A stretch of 31,327 bases of DNA from JAABTL01 sp964465355 (GTDB lineage: Bacteria; Deinococcota; Deinococci; Deinococcales; Trueperaceae), in contig CAYXJZ010000031.1 of NCBI GenBank assembly GCA_964465355.1, positions 1 through 31,327 of the forward strand, given 5' to 3'. Positions 1-12,681 of the stretch are shown piece by piece (within the stretch, counting starts at the first letter, position 1; the number at the start of each line of letters is the position of its first letter). The translations under genes and the position numbers were made by a program. The notes below the pieces were generated by a model that saw only the letters and a program-made list of their open reading frames with translations, ran no database searches and had not been told where the DNA came from.

Positions 1-1
1 C

Positions 2-1456
<1,455 letters not shown>

Positions 1457-1489
1457 TTCGACCGGATCACATCACCAGGTCCACGTGAG

Positions 1490-1524
1490 AGGGCCGCCAG
1501 CGTCTCGCGACGACCGGCGGCCCT
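1490..1524. terminator. Hairpin between convergent pullulanase and gyrB
   Basis: A 9-bp perfect stem (agggccgcc at 1490-1498 with ggcggccct at 1516-1524) encloses an inner 4-bp stem (1501-1504 with 1509-1512). It lies in the 92-nt gap between two convergent stop codons, so it could end transcription from both sides. No long T-run follows on either strand, so intrinsic termination is inferred from position and stem strength only. Confidence 0.55.
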
Positions 1525-1548
1525 ACTTCTAGCGACGATATGAGCCGG

Positions 1549-3501
<1,953 letters not shown>

Positions 3502-3601
3502 GGAAACGCCTCCTGGCGATGGGTAAGTGGGTCGGGCGAGGTTGCCCCGGTCTCAGAAAATGCGTCGGGCACGTGTTTCCTGCCCGCTCCAGAGCAAGGA
3601 C

Positions 3602-3631
3602 ATCATACCCCGCGCAGGCGCCCTCGGTCAA
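3602..3631 (-). promoter_or_regulatory. Sigma-70-type promoter of gyrB
   Basis: Read on the minus strand, TTGACC (3631-3626) is followed after 18 nt by TATGAT (3607-3602). This is the best -35/-10 pair I found in the window. Transcription would start near 3595, giving a leader of about 95 nt. The leader contains a 6-bp hairpin (cgggca 3566-3571 with tgcccg 3581-3586) and then the AGGAGG ribosome site before the TTG start. Confidence 0.75.
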
Positions 3632-3680
3632 ACCCTGAGCGACGTCCAGGACGCTGTTCGTATCGCTTCGGCCAGGTCGC

Positions 3681-3701
3681 GGCGGCCACCTCGCGGCCGC
3701 C
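3681..3701 (-). terminator. Hairpin directly after proA stop
   Basis: ggcggcc (3681-3687) and ggccgcc (3695-3701) form a 7-bp all-GC stem with a 7-nt loop, immediately after the proA stop codon and upstream of the gyrB promoter. The position fits a terminator separating proA from gyrB. There is no T-run, so the evidence is moderate. Confidence 0.42.
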
Positions 3702-5024
3702 TCAGCCCCGCGTCTGGCCTTCGCCGTCGAGGAGGTACTTGCTGGTCACCATCGCCTCCAACCCCATGGGGCCGCGGGCGTGCAGCTTCTGCGTGCTGAT
3801 GCCGATCTCTGCACCGAGGCCGAACTCGAAGCCGTCGGTGAAGCGGCTGCTGGCGTTGACCAGCACCACGGCCGCGTCCACCTCCGACTGGAAGCGTCTG
3901 GCGGCTGCGCGCTCGCCGGTGACGATGACCTCGGAATGCTGCGAGCCGAAGGCGTTCACGTGCTCGATGGCGGCGTCGAGCCCGTCCACCACCCGCACCG
4001 CGATCTCCGGACCGAGGTACTCGGTACGCCAGTCCTCCTCGGTGGCCGGCAGCAGCCTGGCTGCCGCATGCTGCCCCCATGTGTCCTCCAGCAAGGCAAG
4101 GCTGCGCTCGCATGCATGCACGGTGACACCGTGCTCCAGCAGGACGGCGCCAGCCTGTGGCAGGAAGGCCTGCGCATGCGCCCGGTCCACCAGCAGCGTC
4201 TCAAGGGCGTTGCAAGTGCCCTGCCGGCGCAGCTTGCCGTCCACCAGCAGCGCGAGCGCCATGGCCGGGTCACCTGCGGCATGCAGGTAGAGGTGGCAGT
4301 TGCCCACGCCGGTCTCGATGACCGGCACCTGGGCCGTCTCCACCACGTGCCGGATGAGGCCGGCGCCGCCCCGGGGGATGACCAGGTCCACCAGGCCCCG
4401 CGCCCGCAGCAGCTCGCTGACCCGTGCCCGATCGGCGTCGTCGATCAGGGTGAGGGCGTCGGCCGGCGCACCCGAGCGCGCCAAGGCGCCGCGCATGACC
4501 GCCACCAGAGCCCTGTTGCTGCCGAGCGCGTCGGCGGAGCCGCGCAGCACCACGGCCGAGCCGGCCATGAAGCCAAGCGCGAAGGCGTCCACCGTGACGT
4601 TGGGACGCGACTCGTACACCATGCCGATGACGCCGAAGGGCACGGTCACCTGCCGCAACTCCAGGCCGTTGGGCAGGCGCCTGCCCTGCAGCACCCGGCC
4701 GAGCGGGTCGGGTAGGTCGGCCACCTGGCGCAGGCCATGCACGATGGCGCGCAAGCGCTGCGGATCGAGGCTGAGCCGGTCGAGCAACGCCTCCGATGTG
4801 CCGGAGGCTCGCGCCCTGGCCACGTCGTCGGCGTTGGCGGCCAGCAGCGCAGCCTCGGCCTCCAGCACGGCCTCGGCCACCTGCCGCAGCAGGGCAGGGC
4901 GATCCAGCGCAGGAAGGCTGCGCGAGGCAAGGCGAGCACGGTGCAGCGCGGCCCTCAGATCGAAAGGCGCCCCGTCAGCCGCATGCACGAGGTCAGCAGC
5001 CGTGCCCTGCGCCGCGTCGTTCAT
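3702..5024 (-). CDS. proA: Gamma-glutamyl phosphate reductase (ProA)
   Basis: Second step of proline synthesis: NADPH-dependent reduction of gamma-glutamyl phosphate to glutamate-5-semialdehyde, in the cytoplasm. The 440-residue product has the family landmarks in order: VPFGVIGMVYESRPNVT (128-144), the SADALGSN block (163-170), ETGVGNCHLY (237-246) and the catalytic cysteine C271 in RQGTCNALET. It ends normally after a FEFGLGAEIGIST-type block. The start is the ATG at 5024, which overlaps the stop of the upstream amidohydrolase as ATGA and places a normal N-terminus; the frame stays open 57 codons further upstream, but that stretch lies inside the amidohydrolase gene and is compositionally a shadow. 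The usual partner proB is absent from the window, and proA is instead coupled to an amidohydrolase. Confidence 0.95.
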   Translation of the reverse strand: MNDAAQGTAADLVHAADGAPFDLRAALHRARLASRSLPALDRPALLRQVAEAVLEAEAALLAANADDVARARASGTSEALLDRLSLDPQRLRAIVHGLRQVADLPDPLGRVLQGRRLPNGLELRQVTVPFGVIGMVYESRPNVTVDAFALGFMAGSAVVLRGSADALGSNRALVAVMRGALARSGAPADALTLIDDADRARVSELLRARGLVDLVIPRGGAGLIRHVVETAQVPVIETGVGNCHLYLHAAGDPAMALALLVDGKLRRQGTCNALETLLVDRAHAQAFLPQAGAVLLEHGVTVHACERSLALLEDTWGQHAAARLLPATEEDWRTEYLGPEIAVRVVDGLDAAIEHVNAFGSQHSEVIVTGERAAARRFQSEVDAAVVLVNASSRFTDGFEFGLGAEIGISTQKLHARGPMGLEAMVTSKYLLDGEGQTRG

Positions 5025-6595
5025 GCGCCGAAGGTCCTCTGCCCGGCCAGGAAGGTGGCCTGCACCTGCAGGTCGCCCAAGCCGAGCACGGGGTCGTGAT
5101 CGAGCAGGACCAGGTCGGCATCGGCACCCACACGCAGACGGCCGGAGCGGTGCTGCCAGCCGATGGCCTCGGCGGCTCCGCAGGTGTAGGCCCACAGCGC
5201 CTCCTCGGTGCTCAGGGCCTGCTGCGCCTCGAAGACATCGCCGCCTAGGTCGCGGCGTAGCACGGCGGCCCGCAGGCCCTCGATGACGTCAGGCGAGGCC
5301 ACCGGGGTGTCGCTGCCGAAGGCGAGGGTGACGCCCGCGTCCCACAGGTCGCGGAAGCGGTAGGCGCGGTCGAGGCGATCAGCCAGCAGGTCACGGATGG
5401 AGCCGGCGTCGAAGCTGAGGTGCAGCGGCTGCATCGACGCCACCACCCCACCCAGGCCGGCCAGCCTGCGCAGGTCGTCGGGATGCAGGTGCTGGGCGTG
5501 CTCCAGCCGTGGGCGCAGACCCGCCGCTCGCCAGGTCGCCTCCGTCGCCGCCAGCGCATCGATGACGGCGCGGTTGGCGGCGTCGCCGATGGCATGCGTG
5601 ACCGGGGTGAAGCCCAGGCTGGCAGCGAGCTCGAAGCGCCGCTGCAGGGTGGCCGGATCGTCGACACTCACGCCGAGCCCGCCTTGTGGGTAGGGCTCGA
5701 GCATCAAGGCCGTGCGGCTGCCGAGCGCGCCGTCGGCGAAGAACTTGGCACCGCCCACTTGGAAGAAGTCGCCACCCTGGCCGGTGGCCAGGCCGATGGC
5801 GGCCGCATGCTCGAGGTCGGCGTGGGGGATGCAGGCCCAGACACGCAGGCCGTAGGCCTTCCCGTCCGAGCGGCTGGCCTTGGCGGCCAGCGCACGCCAG
5901 TAGGCTGGGGGCTCGTAGGACATGTGGTGCACGGTGGTGACCCCGCGGCTGGCCAGGTCGGCCGCCGCAGCTTCGAGGGCCTCGTCGAGGCGCGCCCGGT
6001 CGGGGGCAGGCACGCGGTCCCACACCAGGTGCAACGCCCGTTCCAGCAGCAGGCCGCTCGGCCGCCCACGCTCGTCCCGCACGACCTGCCCATGCTCGGG
6101 ATCCGGCGTGTCGGCGTCGACACCGGCGGCGCGCAGGGCCGCGCCGTTCACCCAGGCGCTGTGGTGGTCCTGGGAGCGCAGCAGCACCGGGTGGTGAGGG
6201 GCGACGCGGTCGAGGTCGGCGGCCAACAGCTCGTCGCGCTCCCAGCGCTGCAGGGCGAAGCCTGCACCGAGCAGCCAGGTGCCCGGCGGCTTGGCGGCAG
6301 CGGCAGCCGCCACCCTGGCCAGCCCTTCCTCCATGGTGGCCGCGTCGGCCAGACCAACGGCGTCCAGCTCCAAGCCGTGCTGGGTCAGGTGAACGTGGGC
6401 GTCGTGGAAGCCCGGCAACAGACAGGCGCCTGGCGCATCGAGCACCTCGGTGCCTTGGCCCCGCGATGCCATGACCTCCTGCCGCGAGCCCATGGCCGAC
6501 ACCTTGCCACCCGTGACCGCAAGCGCTTCGGCCTGGGGGGCGTCGGGGTCCATGGTGCGCACCGTCCCAGGCAGGACGATGAGGTCAGCTGGCAT
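5021..6595 (-). CDS. YtcJ-type amidohydrolase (amidohydrolase family 3)
   Basis: Metal-dependent hydrolase of the amidohydrolase superfamily, probably cytoplasmic, substrate unknown. The 524-residue protein opens with the small N-terminal beta part (LIVLPGTVRTMDPDAPQAEA). The metal motif HDAHVHL follows, with H67 and H69 as the HxH pair. Later come the FADGALGS segment, THAIGDAANRAV, LEHAQHLHP and the FGSDTPVASPD aspartate, all typical of the YtcJ-like group. The start ATG at 6595 has no good Shine-Dalgarno. The only -10-like box upstream is TAGGCT at 6653-6648, which would give a 40-50 nt leader. Its stop overlaps the proA start as ATGA, so the two are likely co-translated. No sequence feature here identifies the amide or ester it cleaves. 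Confidence 0.88.
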   Translation of the reverse strand: MPADLIVLPGTVRTMDPDAPQAEALAVTGGKVSAMGSRQEVMASRGQGTEVLDAPGACLLPGFHDAHVHLTQHGLELDAVGLADAATMEEGLARVAAAAAAKPPGTWLLGAGFALQRWERDELLAADLDRVAPHHPVLLRSQDHHSAWVNGAALRAAGVDADTPDPEHGQVVRDERGRPSGLLLERALHLVWDRVPAPDRARLDEALEAAAADLASRGVTTVHHMSYEPPAYWRALAAKASRSDGKAYGLRVWACIPHADLEHAAAIGLATGQGGDFFQVGGAKFFADGALGSRTALMLEPYPQGGLGVSVDDPATLQRRFELAASLGFTPVTHAIGDAANRAVIDALAATEATWRAAGLRPRLEHAQHLHPDDLRRLAGLGGVVASMQPLHLSFDAGSIRDLLADRLDRAYRFRDLWDAGVTLAFGSDTPVASPDVIEGLRAAVLRRDLGGDVFEAQQALSTEEALWAYTCGAAEAIGWQHRSGRLRVGADADLVLLDHDPVLGLGDLQVQATFLAGQRTFGA

Positions 6596-6647
6596 GGCGG
6601 CTGCGGTCGACGGGTTGGGGGGTCAGGGTGCGGGGCATACGCTCACG

Positions 6648-6653
6648 AGCCTA
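6648..6653 (-). promoter_or_regulatory. Possible -10 box (TAGGCT) for amidohydrolase-proA, overlapping RNHCP stop codon
   Basis: On the minus strand the TAG stop of the upstream RNHCP gene is read on as TAGGCT, a TANNNT -10 match. Transcription would start around 6641, giving a leader of about 46 nt. No -35 is visible. The evidence is the motif and its position only. Confidence 0.35.
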
Positions 6654-7013
6654 CCAACGGCGACCGGAACCCGGGTCGTCCTGGGCGGCCGCCTTCATCA
6701 GCCCCAGCAGGGCGTCCAGGTCGTCTGGCTGCGCGGGATCGTCGAGGGCGGCCTTGTTGCGCCTCTCGGCGCCGCAGCTGGCGCAGCGGTGGACCACGAT
6801 CCAGCCCTTCTTGCCGCTGTGCTCGGCCCTGACGGGAACCAGCAGGCCGCCGCAATCGCTGGCGCGGTCCCCTGGGTTCACGTCCACGTGCACGGAGTGG
6901 AGGCAGAAGGGACAGTGGTTGCGGTAGGAGCCGTTGGCCAGCGGCGGCACCTCGGCACCGCAGTGCAGGCAGAGGAAGCCTTGGTTCGTGCCGACGGCGA
7001 TGAAGCGGCGCAC
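6651..7013 (-). CDS. RNHCP-domain zinc-ribbon protein
   Basis: Small cytoplasmic protein (120 residues) of the RNHCP family, named for the motif seen here at 31-35 (RNHCP). Cysteine pairs at C15/C18, C34/C37 and C77/C80, plus C54, look like two zinc-ribbon sites. The start is taken as GTG at 7013: the protein then begins MRRFIAVGTNQGFLCLHCG, as family members do, and a TAGCCT -10 box ends 5 nt before the GTG, giving a leaderless transcript. The frame is open further upstream, but that part is antisense to the ABC-F gene and is not credible. Biochemical function is unknown; the fold suggests nucleic-acid or protein binding. It is divergent from the ABC-F gene with only 58 nt between starts. 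Confidence 0.85.
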   Translation of the reverse strand: MRRFIAVGTNQGFLCLHCGAEVPPLANGSYRNHCPFCLHSVHVDVNPGDRASDCGGLLVPVRAEHSGKKGWIVVHRCASCGAERRNKAALDDPAQPDDLDALLGLMKAAAQDDPGSGRRW

Positions 7014-7018
7014 GCCCA

Positions 7019-7024
7019 AGGCTA
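7019..7024 (-). promoter_or_regulatory. Leaderless-type -10 box (TAGCCT) of RNHCP gene
   Basis: On the minus strand TAGCCT is followed by 5 nt and then the GTG start at 7013. This is the TANNNT plus 5-6 nt pattern seen at several other genes here. There is no -35 and no Shine-Dalgarno. Confidence 0.55.
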
Positions 7025-7052
7025 CCGGACGGTCGCCTGCCTGCTGCCCGCC

Positions 7053-7058
7053 TATGAT
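7053..7058 (+). promoter_or_regulatory. -10 box (TATGAT) of ABC-F gene
   Basis: A close match to the -10 consensus, ending 13 nt before the ATG at 7072. Transcription would begin about 6 nt before the start codon, so the leader is very short or absent. No convincing -35 is seen. Confidence 0.5.
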
Positions 7059-7071
7059 GCGGGGTCCCACC

Positions 7072-9390
<2,319 letters not shown>

Positions 9391-9398
9391 GCTGAGGG

Positions 9399-10526
9399 GT
9401 GCCTTCACGCTTCGCCCCCTCCTGGTGGGTCTGGTTCTTGGCCGCCGACCTGGCGCTGCTATGGCTGGCGGCGCGTTGGGTGCCGGTCTCCTGGATCGAC
9501 GGTGCCTGGCTGCGACAGGTCTACCCGGCCATGTCGCGCGTCTCGGCCGGCATGATCGATGTCCTGCCGGTCTCGCCCACCCTCCTGAGCGCCGTGCTGC
9601 TGCTCGCCTTGCTGCTGCTCGCCTTGACCAGACTGCCTCGACGGGACGGCACCGCAGCCCACCGCTGGCAACTCGGCCTCGCCTACCTGGCCGTGGCCGT
9701 CATGGCGCTTGGCCTTGGCTTCGAGCTGAGCTGGGGGCTAGCCTACCGCCGCAGTCCGCTGCAGAGCCATCTCTCGCTGCCGCAGCGGGCGCCCAACGCC
9801 TCGGAGCTGCGCGTGGCCTTCGAGCACCTGGCCGAGGTGGCCGCTGACAACGCCCCTACGGATGGCGTTGACCTGGCCTGGGAGGATCCTTGGTTGGCCA
9901 GCGCGGTGCCGGCAGCTGCCCTGTGCGTGGCGGATCTGGACCGGCTGCTCGGCGGCCGGCTCTCGGCCCTTCGCTTGCCCCAACGGGTGCGGGCGCTACC
10001 GGCAGGGACCCTGCTCAGGGGTGGCTTCGCCGGCATCCATCTGCCCTGGTGGCGGGAGCCCCTGGTCGATGCGGGCCTGCCCCCCGTGGCCGCGCTGGCG
10101 GCCGCCACCCATGAGCTGAGCCATGCTGCAGGCTGGGCAAGGGAGGCCGAGACCGACGCCTTCGCCATCGTGGCCGGCTTGCGCTGCCACGACGAGCGTG
10201 TGCGCTTCGCGGCAGCGACGCAGGGCCTCGCGCTGCTTTGGGCCGAGGTGCAACGCACGGTGGGGGTGGGCGACCTGGAGCGTCAAGCGGTGGCCGACCT
10301 GCGCAACGCCCTACCCGCCGCCGTGAGCGCGGCCTGGCAGGCCGACCGGGAGGCGCAGGCTCGCTACCTCGACGCCGGCTTCGCCCGCGGCAACCAGGCT
10401 GTCTACGACGGCTACCTGCGCCTGCAGGGCGTGGAGGCCGGCATGGCCGACTACGGTCGGGCAGCGGTGCTGCTCACACCCATGCTGCTGCGGGAGATGC
10501 ACCTTCGGGAGCTGGGCAGGCCATGA
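9399..10526 (+). CDS. DUF3810-type membrane metalloprotease-like protein
   Basis: Membrane protein of 375 residues. Hydrophobic segments lie at about 10-30, 58-80 and 92-115, followed by a soluble part holding THELSHAAGWAREAE (237-251). This gives the zinc signature HExxH (H238, E239, H242) plus the downstream ExE of DUF3810 proteins, which are predicted membrane-anchored zinc peptidases of unknown substrate. The GTG start at 9399 keeps the first membrane helix and sits 5 nt after TAAGCT. The gene follows the ABC-F gene by 8 nt, so both readthrough and its own promoter are possible. It converges on the M3 peptidase gene 37 nt later; only a weak 5-bp hairpin (cgtcg/cgacg) lies in that gap. Family assignment rests on the motif and topology. 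Confidence 0.8.
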   Translation: MPSRFAPSWWVWFLAADLALLWLAARWVPVSWIDGAWLRQVYPAMSRVSAGMIDVLPVSPTLLSAVLLLALLLLALTRLPRRDGTAAHRWQLGLAYLAVAVMALGLGFELSWGLAYRRSPLQSHLSLPQRAPNASELRVAFEHLAEVAADNAPTDGVDLAWEDPWLASAVPAAALCVADLDRLLGGRLSALRLPQRVRALPAGTLLRGGFAGIHLPWWREPLVDAGLPPVAALAAATHELSHAAGWAREAETDAFAIVAGLRCHDERVRFAAATQGLALLWAEVQRTVGVGDLERQAVADLRNALPAAVSAAWQADREAQARYLDAGFARGNQAVYDGYLRLQGVEAGMADYGRAAVLLTPMLLREMHLRELGRP

Positions 10527-10563
10527 GACCATCGTCGCCTGGCACGACGGGCAGGTCCTCCGC

Positions 10564-12639
10564 TCAGTCCACCGATGGGCCGGCCGGCAAGGTCCCGAGG
10601 TTGCGTCGCACCAGCGCCCCGACGTCGGGCGCACGCCCGAGGAACTCATGGACCATGACGTCAGCGTCGACCGCGTCCCCCCTGCCCATGACCGTGCGGG
10701 CGAAGGCCCTGCCCGTCTCCGCGTCGAAGAGGCCGGCCTCCTCGAAGCGCGAGAAGGCATCGGCCTCGAGCACCTCGCTCCACTTGTAGCTGTAGTAGCC
10801 GGCGGCGTAGCCCCCGGACAGCACATGGCTGAATGAGCAGAGGAAACCGGTGCGGGCGAACTCGGGCCTGAGCTCGTACGCCCCCATGACCTCGGCGGCG
10901 AAGTCCACCGGGTCCACCTCGCCATCTGGATCGAGGTCGACGTGCAGCGCGAGGTCCATGTCGGCGAAGGAGAGCTGGCGCATCTGGGCCCAGGCCTCGC
11001 TGAAGCGGCGAGAGGCCAGCCAGCGCTGCAGCAGGTCATCGGGCAGGCTGCGTCCGGTCTGGTGGTGGAAGGCGTAGAGGGCGAGCCCCTCCGGCGCCCA
11101 TGTCCAGTTCTCCAGGATCTGTGAGGGCACCTCGATGAAGTCCCAAGGAACCGCGCCTGCTCCGCGGGCACGCACCTCCACACGGGTGAGGAGGTGATGG
11201 AAGAGGTGGCCGTACTCGTGGAACACGGTGCGCACCTCGTCAGGTGAGAGCAGCGACAGCCCGTCGGCGTTTGGCGGCGTCAGGTTGCCGACCACCACGC
11301 CGACGTGCGGGTCGAAGCCGCCGTCGGGGCGTGGTCCGCCGTCCACCAGGCCGTTCATCCAGGCGCCGCCGCGCTTGCTCTCGCGGGGGAACCAGTCGGT
11401 GTGGAAGGTGCCGAGCTCGGTGCCATCCTCGGCGCGCACCGCGTAGGTGCGCACGCTGGGATGCCAGGCCACCACGTCATCCAGCTCCCTGACCTCCAGG
11501 CCGAACAGGCGCTTGGCCAGTTCGAAGACCCCGGCCTCCACCCGGTCGAAGGCCAGGTAGGGGCGCAGCGCCTCCTCCTCCAGGTCGAAACGGGTCGCCC
11601 GCATCCGCTCGAAGGCGAAGCGCAGGTCCCATGGCTGCAACTGGTCCAAGCCCAGCTCCTCGCGGGCGAAGGTCTCCAGCTCGTCCATCTCCTGAAGGAA
11701 GTAGGGTCTGGTGCGATCGGCCAGGTCGCGGACGAAGTCTCGGGCGCGGCGGGTGCTGCCCACCATGCGGTCCTCGAGCACCAGGTCGGCGAAGTCGTCG
11801 TAGCCAAGGACCTTGGCCAGTTCACGGCGCTTGCGCAGGATCTGCCGGATGACAGGCCGGTTGTCGAAGGCCCCGTCGGTGGCCCGTTGCTGGTAGGCGC
11901 GCCACATGCGCTCGCGCAGGTCGCGCCGCTCGCTGTGGAGGATGAAGGGCAGGTAGCTGGGCACCTGCAGGCTGAAACGCCAGCCCTTCAGGCCGCGGCC
12001 CTCGGCGTCTGCCCGAGCACGAGCGCGCACGCCTTCGGGCAGGCCGGCCAGGTCGGCCTCGTGCAGCAACAGCATCTCGAAGGCGTTGGTGGCATCCAGC
12101 ACGTGATCCTCGAAGGTGGTGGCCAACTGCGCCAGCTCCACACGCAGTTGGCCGACCCGCTCCCGCTCGGCCTCTGGCAGGCCGGCGCCCGCACGCCTGA
12201 AGTAGCGCAGGCTCTTCTCCAGGTGGCGCCTGTGCAGCGGACCCAAGGCGGCGGCCTCATCGGTGGCAGCGAAGTCCTGCAAGGCACGCCACAGCCCCTG
12301 ATGGGTGGCCAGGTCGGACTGGAAGGCCTGGTAACGCGCCTGGACCTGCTGATGGGCCTGTCGCAGCTCAGCCGACGAGCAGACCGCCAACAGGTGCCGC
12401 AGGTAGCCGTAGCTGCGACCGAGCTGGTCGTAGAGGTCGTCCAGCGCCTGCAAGGTGTTGGCGTAGCTGCGTGGCCCCGGTTGGACCAAAGCCTGCAGCT
12501 GCGCCTCGGCGCGCGCCAGGGCGAAGCTGATGGCGGGGTCGACGTCCTCGCTGCGCAGGGTGGTCCAGGCGGGGTGCGAGCCCCGGTCCAACAGGGGGTT
12601 GGTGGACACAGGACGGTCGTTGGATCCTTCTGGCTTCAT
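10564..12639 (-). CDS. M3 family zinc oligopeptidase (oligopeptidase A-like)
   Basis: Cytoplasmic zinc endopeptidase that trims short peptides, for example after protein turnover or signal-peptide removal. The 691 residues are full length for the thimet/OpdA group. The catalytic block reads RTVFHEYGHLFHHLL: zinc ligands H474 and H478 with catalytic E475. The third ligand is about E504 in DFIEVPSQILENW, with the normal spacing. The N-terminal helical region (about 40-210) and the conserved QPWDLRFAFERMR stretch (335-347) are present. The ATG start at 12639 is preceded by GGGAG with a 5-nt spacer, one of the few ordinary ribosome sites here. It does not look co-transcribed with its neighbours as a defined operon; the GGDEF/EAL gene upstream ends 42 nt before it. 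Confidence 0.93.
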   Translation of the reverse strand: MKPEGSNDRPVSTNPLLDRGSHPAWTTLRSEDVDPAISFALARAEAQLQALVQPGPRSYANTLQALDDLYDQLGRSYGYLRHLLAVCSSAELRQAHQQVQARYQAFQSDLATHQGLWRALQDFAATDEAAALGPLHRRHLEKSLRYFRRAGAGLPEAERERVGQLRVELAQLATTFEDHVLDATNAFEMLLLHEADLAGLPEGVRARARADAEGRGLKGWRFSLQVPSYLPFILHSERRDLRERMWRAYQQRATDGAFDNRPVIRQILRKRRELAKVLGYDDFADLVLEDRMVGSTRRARDFVRDLADRTRPYFLQEMDELETFAREELGLDQLQPWDLRFAFERMRATRFDLEEEALRPYLAFDRVEAGVFELAKRLFGLEVRELDDVVAWHPSVRTYAVRAEDGTELGTFHTDWFPRESKRGGAWMNGLVDGGPRPDGGFDPHVGVVVGNLTPPNADGLSLLSPDEVRTVFHEYGHLFHHLLTRVEVRARGAGAVPWDFIEVPSQILENWTWAPEGLALYAFHHQTGRSLPDDLLQRWLASRRFSEAWAQMRQLSFADMDLALHVDLDPDGEVDPVDFAAEVMGAYELRPEFARTGFLCSFSHVLSGGYAAGYYSYKWSEVLEADAFSRFEEAGLFDAETGRAFARTVMGRGDAVDADVMVHEFLGRAPDVGALVRRNLGTLPAGPSVD

Positions 12640-12681
12640 GCGAACTCCCGATCGGTTCTGGGTTCAGACGCGTAGGTTCGT

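Noticed and set aside
5025..5195. 57-codon N-terminal extension of ProA
   Set aside because: It lies wholly inside the amidohydrolase gene in another frame, is Arg/Pro-rich, and normal ProA sequence begins after the ATGA junction.
6620..6645. Seven-codon leader peptide (GTG start) upstream of the amidohydrolase
   Set aside because: It is very short, lies only 1 nt after the TAGGCT box and has no run of regulatory codons; most likely chance.
11305..12675. 456-codon open frame on the plus strand opposite the M3 peptidase
   Set aside because: It is antisense to a complete, well-recognised peptidase with an intact active site; low-complexity shadow.
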